Shown: in pieces, positions 35,850 through 44,279 of the stretch
Layout: each line of letters starts with the position of its first letter
Numbering within the stretch: the first letter of the stretch is position 1
From: Flavobacterium sp. UBA6135
GTDB taxonomy: Bacteria; Bacteroidota; Bacteroidia; Flavobacteriales; Flavobacteriaceae
Length of the DNA: 64,000 nt
Direction of reading: 5' to 3'
Assembly (NCBI RefSeq): GCF_002428305.1
Contig: NZ_DIVJ01000007.1
Span: 1-64,000 of the forward strand
Notes under the pieces: generated by a model
What the model was told of the DNA's origin: nothing
What the model saw: only the letters and a program-made list of their open reading frames with translations
Databases searched by the model: none
Made by a program: the position numbers and the translations under genes

Positions 35850-36485
35850 ATGAAAAAATTAATATTCTTATTATTTGTAATTACATTTTCAAATGCTCAA
35901 GAAATTGCCTTATTAAAATATAATGGTGGTGGTGATTGGTATGCCAATCCTACTTCGCTACCCAATTTAATAAACTTTTGTAATGCTACTATCGGAACAA
36001 AAATAAGTACAAAACCTGCTACTGTTTCGCCGGGAAGTAGCGATATTTTTTCCTATCCGTTTGTACACATGACCGGACACGGAAACGTAGTTTTTAATGA
36101 TCAAGAAGTGAAACAACTTCGAAATTATCTTACATCAGGAGGTTTTTTACATGTTGATGATAACTTTGGAATGGATCAATATATCAGACGAGAGATCAAA
36201 AAACTATTTCCTGAAACAGATTTAGTGGAATTACCTGCCAATCACGTTTTGTTTCAAAAACCATTTTCTTTTCCTAACGGAATTCCAAAGATTCATGAAC
36301 ACGACAACCAAAAACCACAAGCTTTCGGAATTTTTGTGAAAAACAGATTGGTTTTATTATATACTTATGAAACCGATTTAGGGGATGGTTGGGAAGACCG
36401 CGAAGTACACAATAATCCTGAGGAAGTTAGGCAAATTGCTTTAAAAATGGGTGCCAATATAATTGACTATATATTTAATAACTAA
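35850..36485 (+). CDS. DUF4159 exported protein
   Basis: This 211-residue protein has a signal peptide (MKKLIFLLFVITFSNAQ). The DUF4159 domain follows, with LKYNGGGDWYANP, FVHMTGHGNVVF, a GGFLHVDDNFGMD block and a C-terminal YTYETDLGDGWED. The fold resembles a glutamine-amidotransferase-like domain without an obvious catalytic cysteine. Its function is unknown. The ATG at 35850 lies 5 bases after the rsmE stop, so it is part of that operon. Confidence 0.85.
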   Translation: MKKLIFLLFVITFSNAQEIALLKYNGGGDWYANPTSLPNLINFCNATIGTKISTKPATVSPGSSDIFSYPFVHMTGHGNVVFNDQEVKQLRNYLTSGGFLHVDDNFGMDQYIRREIKKLFPETDLVELPANHVLFQKPFSFPNGIPKIHEHDNQKPQAFGIFVKNRLVLLYTYETDLGDGWEDREVHNNPEEVRQIALKMGANIIDYIFNN

Positions 36486-36490
36486 TAAAA

Positions 36491-36520
36491 AAACCCTGCA
36501 AATTGCAGGGTTTGATATTT
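36491..36520. terminator. Bidirectional terminator between DUF4159 and rplI
   Basis: AAACCCTGCA (36491-36500) pairs with TGCAGGGTTT (36504-36513) over a three-base loop, with A-rich sequence on the left and T-rich sequence on the right. Confidence 0.85.
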
Positions 36521-36541
36521 TATATTGAATAACTTAAATAA

Positions 36542-36979
36542 TTACTCAGCTATAATTTCATAAGGTAATTCAAATACTACCGAACGGTGTAAACGTACTG
36601 TAGCAGCATATTTACCTGTTCTTTTAACAGTACCTGAAGTAATGAATTTTCTATCAATTGAATGACCCGCCTTTTCTAAAGCTTCAACAATATCCATATT
36701 AGTTACTGAACCAAATAGTTTTTCACCACCTGCTTTTGCAACAATTTTAATATCTAAAGCTTTTAACGCATCTGCTATCTTAGTAGCATCATCAATCACT
36801 TTTTGTTCTTTGTGTGCTTTTTGTTTTAAATTTTCAGCTAAAACTTTTTTAGCAGAAGGAGTTGCTAAAGCTGCAAATCCTTGAGGAATCAAAAAATTTC
36901 TTCCGTATCCTGGTTTTACAGAAACGATATCATCTTTGAAACCTAAATTTTGAACGTCTTGTTTTAAGATTAGTTCCAT
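36542..36979 (-). CDS. rplI: 50S ribosomal protein L9
   Basis: This 145-residue protein has the L9 start MELILKQDVQNLGFKDDIV, the VKPGYGRNFLIP signature, a connecting helix and a C-terminal domain. It is the last gene of the rpsF-rpsR-rplI operon. Its AAGGA Shine-Dalgarno-like site lies close to the start codon and can be paired by an upstream arm (see the hairpin at 36980-37030), so its translation may be controlled separately. Confidence 0.95.
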   Translation of the reverse strand: MELILKQDVQNLGFKDDIVSVKPGYGRNFLIPQGFAALATPSAKKVLAENLKQKAHKEQKVIDDATKIADALKALDIKIVAKAGGEKLFGSVTNMDIVEALEKAGHSIDRKFITSGTVKRTGKYAATVRLHRSVVFELPYEIIAE

Positions 36980-37030
36980 GTTGTTGTCCTTTTTTTATAG
37001 AAGTTAGCCCGCCAATGGCGAGGCAACAAC
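36980..37030 (-). promoter_or_regulatory. Nested hairpin covering the rplI ribosome-binding site
   Basis: Between rpsR and rplI, the mRNA arm GTTGTTGCC (37030-37022) can pair with GGACAACAAC (36989-36980), which includes the GGA of the AAGGA site and ends at the ATG. Inside it lies a second hairpin, CGCC ATT GGCG (37020-37010). The structure would hide the ribosome-binding site. Confidence 0.5.
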
Positions 37031-37041
37031 TTAATTAATTA

Positions 37042-37338
37042 TTATTTTAATAAATCCGCCACATATGGCATTAAAGCTAAATGTCTAGCTCTTTTAACAG
37101 CTACTGACACTTTTCTTTGGTATTTTAATGAAGTTCCTGTTAAACGTCTTGGTAAAATTTTACCTTGTTCGTTTACGAATTTCAATAAAAAGTCTGCATC
37201 TTTATAATCAATATATTTAATACCAGACTTTTTGAAACGACAATACTTTTTAGTTTTGTTCGTATCTATGTTCAAAGGAGTAAGATATCTGATATCTCCT
37301 TCTTTTTTTCCTTTAGCTGATTGCTCGATTGTTGACAT
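37042..37338 (-). CDS. rpsR: 30S ribosomal protein S18
   Basis: This 98-residue protein has a basic N-terminus, KYCRFKKSGIKYIDYKD, and the S18 signature LPRRLTGTSLKYQRKVSVAVKRARHLALMP region around residues 60-90. It lies 5 bases after rpsF and pairs with S6 on the 30S platform. The N-terminal extension (residues 1-25) is typical of Bacteroidota S18. Confidence 0.95.
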   Translation of the reverse strand: MSTIEQSAKGKKEGDIRYLTPLNIDTNKTKKYCRFKKSGIKYIDYKDADFLLKFVNEQGKILPRRLTGTSLKYQRKVSVAVKRARHLALMPYVADLLK

Positions 37339-37343
37339 AGTAA

Positions 37344-37682
37344 TTACGCTTTAACTTTTAATTTTTCTCTTCTTCTCTCTGCCCAAGAAATAGCGTGTTT
37401 GTCAAGACTTACAGTCAAGAAACGCATAATTCTTTCGTCACGTCTAAACTCAGTTTCGAAACCAATAATGATTTCTCCTGGAGCTGTGAATTCAAATAAA
37501 TGGTAAAAACCACTTTTTTTGTGTTGGATTTCATAAGCTAATTTTTTTAAGCCCCAATCCTCTTTTGATACCATCTTTGCTCCTCTAGAAGTAAGGTAAT
37601 CTTCAAACTTACTCACTGTTTCCTTTATCTGTTGTTCAGATAAAACGGGATTCAAGATGAAAACAGTCTCATAATGATTCAT
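37344..37682 (-). CDS. rpsF: 30S ribosomal protein S6
   Basis: This 112-residue protein matches S6: MNHYETVFILNPVLSEQQI at the start, DWGLKKLAYEIQHKKSG in the middle, and ERIMRFLTV-like RDERIMRFLTVSLDKHA near the end. It is the first gene of the operon, with a strong promoter at 37714-37743 and a short leader. I do not see an obvious S6:S18-binding hairpin in that leader. Confidence 0.95.
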   Translation of the reverse strand: MNHYETVFILNPVLSEQQIKETVSKFEDYLTSRGAKMVSKEDWGLKKLAYEIQHKKSGFYHLFEFTAPGEIIIGFETEFRRDERIMRFLTVSLDKHAISWAERRREKLKVKA

Positions 37683-37713
37683 AATAAATTATTTAAAATT
37701 GTTAAATTGGGTG

Positions 37714-37743
37714 CAAAAATAGTCTTTTTATTTTAAATGGCAA
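37714..37743 (-). promoter_or_regulatory. Promoter of rpsF-rpsR-rplI
   Basis: On the minus strand TTG (37743-37741) is 19 bases from TATTTTTG (37721-37714), a perfect match to the Bacteroidota consensus. The sequence then continues GCACCCA, exactly as after the rplS -7 box at 53478. Confidence 0.7.
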
Positions 37744-37791
37744 TATTGGCAAGGTTTTTTTCGATGTAACGCAAAAAAATCGGAGAAATGC

Positions 37792-37822
37792 TTGTTTTTA
37801 TCGATGAAATGCATTACGTTTG
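37792..37822 (+). promoter_or_regulatory. Promoter of the LytTR response regulator
   Basis: TTG at 37792-37794 is 20 bases from TACGTTTG at 37815-37822. The start codon used (37851) lies 28 bases further on, and the open frame beginning at 37788 would contain the promoter, so that longer start is rejected. Confidence 0.6.
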
Positions 37823-37850
37823 TTCCACCAAATCTATAATAATACGAATT

Positions 37851-38546
37851 ATGAAACTAAATTGTGTCGTTGTTGATGATAGTTCTATCCAAAGAATGAT
37901 CATTACCAAATTAGTTAATAACCACCAGAATCTCAATCTGGTCGGGGATTTTTCTAATGCTATTGAGGCAAAGAGTTGTATGTCGATTCACTCTGTTGAC
38001 CTAATCTTTCTCGATATTGAGATGCCAATTATTAGTGGCTTTGATTTTCTTGATGGACTTAAAATGAAACCTCAGATTATTTTTATTACATCCAAAGCAG
38101 ATTATGCAGTTAAAGCATTTGATTATGATGCAACAGATTACCTACAAAAACCTATTTCTGTTGAGCGTTTTGATGCCTCTGTAAAACGTGCTATGGACTT
38201 GTATCGTCTTCGAAATGAAGTTCATGACGAAGAAGGAGATTTTATTTTCATAAAAAGTAATTTGAAAAAATTGAAAATATTCACTTCAAAAATCAAATGG
38301 ATTGAAGCTCATGGCGACTATGTTAAAGTAGTAACCGATGAAGACAGTAATTTGGTTCTTTCAACAATGAAATCTTTTGAACAAGATCTTGACAAAGAAC
38401 GTTTTTTACGCGTACACAAATCCTACATTGTTAATGTTGAAAAAATCGAGCGTTTCAACAGCAAGTTTGCTGAGATTGGAGTTACTAAGATTCCTTTAAG
38501 CAGAAATAAAAAAGATGATTTGAAAAAAGCTTTAGCTATTGCTTAA
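37851..38546 (+). CDS. LytTR-family response regulator
   Basis: This 231-residue protein has a receiver domain (residues 1-120) with the acidic pair D9-D10 in VVVDDSS, phosphoacceptor D55 in LIFLDIEMP and a lysine in YLQKPIS. It ends in a LytTR DNA-binding domain (about 135-231) with IKWIEAHGDYVKVV and RVHKSYIVNV. Such regulators bind direct repeats and usually act with a LytS-type kinase, which is not adjacent. Its stop overlaps the stop of convergent priA on a shared TTAA (38543-38546). Confidence 0.93.
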   Translation: MKLNCVVVDDSSIQRMIITKLVNNHQNLNLVGDFSNAIEAKSCMSIHSVDLIFLDIEMPIISGFDFLDGLKMKPQIIFITSKADYAVKAFDYDATDYLQKPISVERFDASVKRAMDLYRLRNEVHDEEGDFIFIKSNLKKLKIFTSKIKWIEAHGDYVKVVTDEDSNLVLSTMKSFEQDLDKERFLRVHKSYIVNVEKIERFNSKFAEIGVTKIPLSRNKKDDLKKALAIA

Positions 38547-40993
38547 GTAACATCTACATTTACAACAAGCTTTACCGATCTATATTGTGAGATAACATCA
38601 AAACTATTCAGTACTTTCTGGATAGTTTTTTTTGTGTTTTGTAGCGAAACTGATTCAGGAATTTTAATCATAATTGTTCTGATATATTCATTACGAATTT
38701 TACTGATTGCCGGTTCTTCAGGGCCCAAAACAGGCATTTGCAAGTGTTGGTTCAAAACCTGATATAACCATAGAGCACTTTCTTTTACCTTTTCATAATC
38801 TTTATGCCGCAAAGTAATTTTTACTAATTTATAAAAAGGCGGGTATTTGAAAATTTGTCTTTCATACAATTGTTCTTTATACATTCCTTTATAATCAGTA
38901 TGAGTTACCTGTTGAATGGTGTTGTGATTAGGATTATAGGTTTGAATGACAACTTTACCTTTTTTTTCTGACCTTCCTGCTCTTCCTGAAACCTGGGACA
39001 TCATTTGATAACTACGTTCAAAAGCTCTAAAATCAGGAAAATACAACATATTGTCCGCATTCAAAATACCAACCAAACTCACGTTGTCAAAATCCAATCC
39101 TTTGGCAAGCATTTGTGTTCCAACCAAAATATCAACTTCTCGATTTTGAAACTTATCAATGATTTTCTCATAGCCAAATTTTCCACGAGTGGTATCTTGA
39201 TCCATTCGTTGAATCTTTTTATTGGGAAATAATGTGGCCAACTCCAACTCTATTTGTTCAGTTCCAAATCCTTTTGTAACTAAATCTACACTGGAACATT
39301 GATGACAATTGGTAGGTTTAGCAATAGAATGACCACAATAATGGCAACGCAATTGGTTTTTAAACTTATGATAGGTCAAACTCACATCGCAGTTCGGACA
39401 TTGCGGCACGTGTCCGCAAGTGATACATTCTAATAAAGGAGCATATCCTCTTCTATTCTGAAAAAGTATAACTTGTTCGCCAAATGAAAGTGCACTTGTA
39501 ATTTCCTCCAATAAAGTATCGCTAAAATGACCATTCATTCGCTTGCGGAAATATTTGTCTTTCAAATCAACTAAAAGAATTTCCGGCATTGGCACGTTAT
39601 TGTAACGTTCAAATAGCTCTACCAATCCGTACTTATTATTTTGAGTGTTGTAATAGGTTTCTAAACTCGGTGTTGCAGAACCCAAAACCACTTTTGCCTG
39701 ATGAAAATTAGCCAAAACAGTCACAGCATCTCGAGCATGATAACGTGGTGCCGGATCTACTTGTTTGAAATTTTGTTCGTGTTCTTCATCAACTATCACC
39801 AATCCCAGATTAGAAAAGGGCAAAAACATTGCGGATCGAGCTCCAATCACAACTTGGGCTTTTGGTGAGTATTCTAAAACTTGATTCCATACCTCCACCC
39901 TTTCATTGTTGCTGTATTTTGAATGAAAAACGGCTACTTTATTTCCGAAAAACTTTCGTAATCTTGAAAGTAATTGAGTTGTTAATGCTATTTCGGGTAA
40001 CAAAAATAAAATTTGTTTGCCGGTTTCTAAGGATTCTTGAATCAGTTTGCTGTAAATTTCGGTTTTTCCACTTGATGTGACGCCGTGAAGTAAACAAATA
40101 TCTTTTTGGATAAGTTGCGATTTAATTTCTAATAAAGTCTTCTGTTGAGCTTCACTTAAAATTAATTCGGAATCCATTGCATCTGTTTTAAAGTCTGTTC
40201 TGTCTTCAATCAAATGGTATTCTTCAAAAATTGCTTTATCAATCAAAACTTTCAGAACCGTTGAAGAAACTGAAGTAAATTCAAGTAATTGTTTTACTGA
40301 AATTGGTTTTTTTTCTACTGCTTGCAACTGAAAAAATCCCAACAATAATTCACTTTGCTTTTTAGCTTTTATGGTATTTAATAAATCACTTAAAGCTTCA
40401 TTAGATGCATAATTTTCATGCATTCGAATGTATCGCACCTGTTTGGGTTTATATACTTCCTGAATTTCTTCCTGAAGCAACACTATGTTTTTATCGATTA
40501 ATTTTTGAATAATTGGAAAAACATTCTTTTTGTTCAAAATTGCAATTACATCATTAATTTTTAAAGAACTTTGATGCTGAAGAGCTTCAAAAATAAGAAA
40601 CTCATCATCAGATAGCGATAAATCATCTACGACTGTTTCTTGTTTTGCAGAGAGTATTGTTTCGCTTTCTAAAAGTAATGTTGACGGCATTGCCGCTCTA
40701 AAAACTTCGCCAATCGAGCACATATAATACGTTGCAATCCACTGCCAATGTTTCAATTGCCATTGGTTTACAACAGGTTTTTCGTCTAATATTTGATGGA
40801 TTTCTTTAGCCTCATATAATGTTGGAGGATTTTGATGAAGTTCAAGTGCAATTGCTGTAAAGATTTTACTTTTGCCAAATGGAACAGCAATTCGCATTCC
40901 GGGCTGTATGAAATGAAACTCTGTTTCCGATACTAAATAGGTAAAGGTTTTGTTTAATGCTAATGGCAAAATGACTTCAACAAAGTAAGGCAT
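38543..40993 (-). CDS. priA: Primosomal protein N' (replication restart helicase PriA)
   Basis: This 816-residue protein has the N-terminal 3'-OH-binding domain (PYFVEVILPLALNKTFTY), a superfamily 2 helicase with Walker A GVTSSGKTEIY, DEEH in IVDEEHEQNFKQ, GSATPS, and a zinc-binding insert of cysteine pairs (ECITCGHVPQCPNC, RCHYCGH, CHQC). Motifs V and VI (GTQMLAKGLDF, QVSGRAGR) are intact. PriA reloads the replisome at stalled forks. It is convergent with the LytTR gene. Confidence 0.95.
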   Translation of the reverse strand: MPYFVEVILPLALNKTFTYLVSETEFHFIQPGMRIAVPFGKSKIFTAIALELHQNPPTLYEAKEIHQILDEKPVVNQWQLKHWQWIATYYMCSIGEVFRAAMPSTLLLESETILSAKQETVVDDLSLSDDEFLIFEALQHQSSLKINDVIAILNKKNVFPIIQKLIDKNIVLLQEEIQEVYKPKQVRYIRMHENYASNEALSDLLNTIKAKKQSELLLGFFQLQAVEKKPISVKQLLEFTSVSSTVLKVLIDKAIFEEYHLIEDRTDFKTDAMDSELILSEAQQKTLLEIKSQLIQKDICLLHGVTSSGKTEIYSKLIQESLETGKQILFLLPEIALTTQLLSRLRKFFGNKVAVFHSKYSNNERVEVWNQVLEYSPKAQVVIGARSAMFLPFSNLGLVIVDEEHEQNFKQVDPAPRYHARDAVTVLANFHQAKVVLGSATPSLETYYNTQNNKYGLVELFERYNNVPMPEILLVDLKDKYFRKRMNGHFSDTLLEEITSALSFGEQVILFQNRRGYAPLLECITCGHVPQCPNCDVSLTYHKFKNQLRCHYCGHSIAKPTNCHQCSSVDLVTKGFGTEQIELELATLFPNKKIQRMDQDTTRGKFGYEKIIDKFQNREVDILVGTQMLAKGLDFDNVSLVGILNADNMLYFPDFRAFERSYQMMSQVSGRAGRSEKKGKVVIQTYNPNHNTIQQVTHTDYKGMYKEQLYERQIFKYPPFYKLVKITLRHKDYEKVKESALWLYQVLNQHLQMPVLGPEEPAISKIRNEYIRTIMIKIPESVSLQNTKKTIQKVLNSFDVISQYRSVKLVVNVDVT

Positions 40994-41031
40994 AATTCTT
41001 TTTTTAAGGGCTGATACTATTTTTTTGTAGC

Positions 41032-41958
41032 TTAATCAAAAAGATTTTTTCGCTTCAATTTATTGATAGAAGCATTCAATTCAAATCCAAGTAACAAAAT
41101 CATGCAGTTAATCCAGATATAAAACATCAAAATTAACAAGGTTCCGATGGATCCATAAAGTTCATTATATTTAGCAAATTTTACCACATAAATACCAAAA
41201 AAATAGGATGATAAAAGTATCAAAATTGTAGTAAAAACTGAACCAATACTTATAAAAGATATATTAGATGTTTCCTTTGCACCAAATTTGTATAATAATG
41301 AGGTTGTGATTAAAATCATAATTATAACAAATCCATAACGTGAAAGTTGAATTAAAGAAATATTTCCTTCAACAACTTCATGAAATTGAATACTTTGTAT
41401 AAAAATTTCCGAGATTAAAATTGCTGCGACTGTGACAATTAACAATAATGAAAACAGCAATGACATGGCAAGAGCTATAAAATATTGACGCAAAAAACTT
41501 CTTGAAATGGTGATATGATACGACGTTTCAAAACCGCCCAAAATGGCATTGATTCCATTTGACATCAAAAAAATGGACAATATAAAACCCGAAGAAAGTA
41601 ATCCTTGATAACTGTTATTTAAAATGTCGTCAATTATATTTTTAATTGCTTCATACGTGTTTGGTGGCACTCCGTCTTCAACAAATTTCAAAAAATCATC
41701 CTGAAATCCTTCAATTGGAATAAAAGGAATCAAATTTAAAATGAATAAAGCAAACGGAAATAAAGCCATGAAAAAACTAAAAGCAATAGCACCAGCACGA
41801 TAGGAAAAGGCTCCTTTTATAATTCCTAAAAAATACAATTCCATTAAATCATAAAAAGACAAACCTTCTAACCACGGTAATTTTATCTTTTTAATAAAAC
41901 GTACGATGTGTTTTAAAATCGGTATTTTATCAAGTTGTTCTTCAATTTCAATAGACAT
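41032..41958 (-). CDS. YihY/BrkB-family inner-membrane protein
   Basis: This 308-residue integral membrane protein has about six hydrophobic spans. The family marker GAFSYRAGAIAFSFFMALFP lies near residue 50, and GGFETSYHI and LLILMFYIWINCMILLLGFELNA occur later. This family was once called ribonuclease BN by mistake and its true function is unknown. Its start lies one base from the end of nadC, so the two genes are likely cotranscribed. Confidence 0.88.
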   Translation of the reverse strand: MSIEIEEQLDKIPILKHIVRFIKKIKLPWLEGLSFYDLMELYFLGIIKGAFSYRAGAIAFSFFMALFPFALFILNLIPFIPIEGFQDDFLKFVEDGVPPNTYEAIKNIIDDILNNSYQGLLSSGFILSIFLMSNGINAILGGFETSYHITISRSFLRQYFIALAMSLLFSLLLIVTVAAILISEIFIQSIQFHEVVEGNISLIQLSRYGFVIIMILITTSLLYKFGAKETSNISFISIGSVFTTILILLSSYFFGIYVVKFAKYNELYGSIGTLLILMFYIWINCMILLLGFELNASINKLKRKNLFD

Positions 41959-41959
41959 A

Positions 41960-42817
41960 CTAGATTGCTTTTAAACTCAAATCCATATTATAAACTGAAT
42001 GTGTTAAGGCTCCCGAAGAAATGTAATTCACACCACATTCAGCATAATTTCTAATGGTTTTTTCATTAATATTTCCCGAACTTTCAGTTAAACATTTGTT
42101 TCCGATTAGTTGCACCGCTTTTTTGGTCGTTTCAAAATCAAAATTATCCAACAAGATTCTATAAACACCTCCACTTTCAAGAATTTCTCCTACTTCTTCT
42201 AGGTTTCTTGCCTCTACGATTATTTTTAAATCCAGTTTGTTTTCTTTTAAATAGTCTTTTGTTTTTTGAATGGCTTCAGAAATTCCTCCCGCAAAATCAT
42301 TGTGATTGTCTTTCAACATAATCATATCATATAAGGCAAATCGGTGATTTTCGCCTCCACCTATTTTTACTGCCCATTTTTCTGCCGCTCTAAAACCCGG
42401 AGTAGTTTTTCTTGTGTCCAAAACTTTTGTAGAAGTTCCTTTTAATAAGTCAACATACTTTTTGGTTTTTGTGGCAATGGCACTCATGCGTTGCATGGAA
42501 TTCAGAACCAATCGCTCTGCTTTTAAAATGGATTGAGAACTCCCCGAAACATGAAAAACAACATCACCGTATTGCACTGTAGTTCCGTCATCAATAAATG
42601 TTTCAACATCCAAAGCCGGATCTACATATTGAAAAATCATTTTTGCAAATTCAACTCCTGCAATAATACCTTTGTCTTTAACTAATAATTTTGCTTTTCC
42701 GATTGCTGTTTTTGGAATACAAGCCAAAGAACTGTGATCACCTTCACCAATATCTTCCCGTATACCGTTTTTTATAATGAGTTCTAATTCGTTTTGAAAT
42801 TGAGCTTCGCTGATCAT
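41960..42817 (-). CDS. nadC: Nicotinate-nucleotide pyrophosphorylase (carboxylating)
   Basis: This 285-residue enzyme makes nicotinate mononucleotide from quinolinate and PRPP in NAD synthesis. It shows EDIGEGDHSS-like IREDIGEGDHSSLA at the start, RMSAIATKT, the DTRKTTPGFRAAEKWAV substrate motif, and MIMLKDNH. All features are standard. nadA and nadB are not in the window. A terminator hairpin at 42885 separates it from the upstream DUF2892 gene. Confidence 0.94.
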   Translation of the reverse strand: MISEAQFQNELELIIKNGIREDIGEGDHSSLACIPKTAIGKAKLLVKDKGIIAGVEFAKMIFQYVDPALDVETFIDDGTTVQYGDVVFHVSGSSQSILKAERLVLNSMQRMSAIATKTKKYVDLLKGTSTKVLDTRKTTPGFRAAEKWAVKIGGGENHRFALYDMIMLKDNHNDFAGGISEAIQKTKDYLKENKLDLKIIVEARNLEEVGEILESGGVYRILLDNFDFETTKKAVQLIGNKCLTESSGNINEKTIRNYAECGVNYISSGALTHSVYNMDLSLKAI

Positions 42818-42880
42818 AAAATGCTTTTTAATAGAATTGCTAAATTAGGAAATCGGAATGAATCTTTATGTTATTAATCC

Positions 42881-42912
42881 ATAAAAAAACCACGCAAATA
42901 CGTGGTTTTTCA
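42881..42912 (-). terminator. Terminator of the DUF2892 gene
   Basis: AAAAACCACG (42885-42894) pairs with CGTGGTTTTT (42901-42910) around CAAATA. On the minus strand it ends in a T-run. Confidence 0.85.
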
Positions 42913-42927
42913 TAATCATTAAATCTT

Positions 42928-43146
42928 TTATTTCTTTTTCTTTACCTCACAGGTGCTTTTTCCTAAAACAGCATAAAGCGGACAAAATGTGGTGAAAGAA
43001 GTTATGATTAAAATAGCACTGACTCCTAGTATAATCCATTTTATTGTGGGATTTTCAGATAATGCTCCGGACATAAATAAGATAAGCAATATAATCCCAA
43101 ACATGATTCTAACAAATCGATCGGTGTTGCCAATATTTTTTTTCAT
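42928..43146 (-). CDS. DUF2892 (YgaP-like) small membrane protein
   Basis: This 72-residue protein begins MKKNIGNTDRFVRIMFG and has two hydrophobic spans (about residues 10-27 and 33-51). It ends with CPLYAVLGKSTCEVKKKK, the DUF2892 pattern with two cysteines. In other bacteria this domain is fused to or neighbours rhodanese domains, and a rhodanese gene lies just upstream here, so a sulfur-transfer link is likely. Confidence 0.85.
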   Translation of the reverse strand: MKKNIGNTDRFVRIMFGIILLILFMSGALSENPTIKWIILGVSAILIITSFTTFCPLYAVLGKSTCEVKKKK

Positions 43147-43219
43147 AATTAGTAAATAATTTGGTATTTGTTTTGCTAAAATTAAGAAAAAAAATATTCA
43201 ATTCTTAAAAAATCATGAT

Positions 43220-43534
43220 TTAGTTTGGATTGACAATTGGTCCTTCCCATTCTGAAATCCCTCCAATAAGGTTATAGGTTGTTGAAAATCCCAATTGTTG
43301 CATTATTTCACAGGCTTTTGCACTCCTGCTTCCGGCATGACAATACACATAATAGGATTTTGATTTATCCAATTCTTCCAACATATAGATAAAACCTTGA
43401 CCTTTATAAATGTCAATGTTTATTGCGTTCGGAATAATGCCTCGCTCAAATTCTTCCGGAGTTCTAACGTCCAAAATAATAGCGTTATCATCGCTTTGGG
43501 CATCTACCCACCATTTTTCTTGTTGTAAATTCAT
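43220..43534 (-). CDS. Rhodanese-like sulfurtransferase
   Basis: This 104-residue single-domain rhodanese has ILDVRTPEEFERGIIPNA at the start and the active-site loop YCHAGSRSAKA with the persulfide-forming cysteine. It should carry sulfane sulfur in the cytoplasm. Its context is a run of redox genes (DUF2892, two thioredoxin-fold proteins). The region before its start codon holds an octamer repeat array ending 10 bases before the ATG. Confidence 0.92.
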   Translation of the reverse strand: MNLQQEKWWVDAQSDDNAIILDVRTPEEFERGIIPNAINIDIYKGQGFIYMLEELDKSKSYYVYCHAGSRSAKACEIMQQLGFSTTYNLIGGISEWEGPIVNPN

Positions 43535-43544
43535 TTTTTTAAAG

Positions 43545-43584
43545 GTGCTAAGAGTCTGAGGTTCTAAGGTTCTGAGGTTCTGAC
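43545..43584 (-). repeat. Octamer array upstream of the rhodanese gene
   Basis: Five 8-base units, read on the minus strand as GTCAGAAC, CTCAGAAC, CTTAGAAC, CTCAGACT, CTTAGCAC, end 10 bases before the rhodanese start. They belong to the family at 6765 and 61625 and have the same orientation relative to the start codon. Confidence 0.85.
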
Positions 43585-43622
43585 TACAAAGATAAAGAAT
43601 AACTAACTTTTAAAAATTAAAA

Positions 43623-43654
43623 CTTAGTCACTTAGAACCTTAGCCACTCAGTAC
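43623..43654 (+). repeat. Octamer array in opposite orientation
   Basis: Four units read CTTAGTCA, CTTAGAAC, CTTAGCCA, CTCAGTAC on the plus strand. They lie just downstream of the thioredoxin-family stop, 38 bases from the oppositely oriented array at 43545-43584, so the two could form a long imperfect hairpin. Confidence 0.8.
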
Positions 43655-43661
43655 CTGTTTT

Positions 43662-44273
43662 CTAAACTTTTATCGAACAACCAATAGCTTTTGTAGTTTT
43701 TACGCTTACTTCTTTATTGTCTAGCAAAGCATTTACTGCATTTTCAACATATTTTTCTTTAACAGCTGATTCGTCAGCGTGATTGTCATCAATAGCTCCA
43801 ATATATTTTACTACATTTCCTTTATTGGTTTTTTCTAAAATATAAACATGAGGTGTTTTTGTAGCTCCATATTGTGGATAAATTTTTTGTCCTTCATCAA
43901 ATAAATAAGGAAAAGTAAATCCTTTTTCTTTGGCTCGAACTTGCATTTTTTCAAAACTGTCTTCTTTTTGTTTTTCAGGGTTGTTAGGGTTTATAGCAAT
44001 CACAGGATAGCCTAATTTTTTGTATTTTTTATCTAATGCTATAATTCGATCTTCATATGCTACTGCATACGGGCAATGATTACAAGTGAAAATCACGATA
44101 CAACCTTTGGCATCTTTCATGTCTCGCAAAGAAACTGTTTGATTATCAATATTTTTTAAAGTGAAATCTGTAGCAATGGAACCAATTTCATATCCTTTCT
44201 CAGAAGTTACCAAAGTAAACGAAGCTGCCACAACAGCCACAATAAACATTAAAGCTAGTTTTAATTTTTTCAT
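43662..44273 (-). CDS. Exported thioredoxin-family protein (AhpC/TSA-like)
   Basis: This 203-residue protein has a signal peptide (residues 1-20, ending near SFTLVTS). Its thioredoxin fold has FTLKNIDNQTVSL, the redox motif CNHCPYA with an unusual CNHC pair, and TPHVYILE with the cis-proline. Related proteins in Bacteroidota are periplasmic peroxiredoxin-like or thiol-disulfide proteins; the exact partner is unknown. It lies 6 bases from the TlpA-like gene and is cotranscribed with it. Confidence 0.87.
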   Translation of the reverse strand: MKKLKLALMFIVAVVAASFTLVTSEKGYEIGSIATDFTLKNIDNQTVSLRDMKDAKGCIVIFTCNHCPYAVAYEDRIIALDKKYKKLGYPVIAINPNNPEKQKEDSFEKMQVRAKEKGFTFPYLFDEGQKIYPQYGATKTPHVYILEKTNKGNVVKYIGAIDDNHADESAVKEKYVENAVNALLDNKEVSVKTTKAIGCSIKV

Positions 44274-44279
44274 AGTTTT

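Noticed and set aside
37788..37850. Longer start of the LytTR regulator
   Set aside because: The added 21 codons contain the promoter; the receiver domain starts normally at MKLNCVVVDD.
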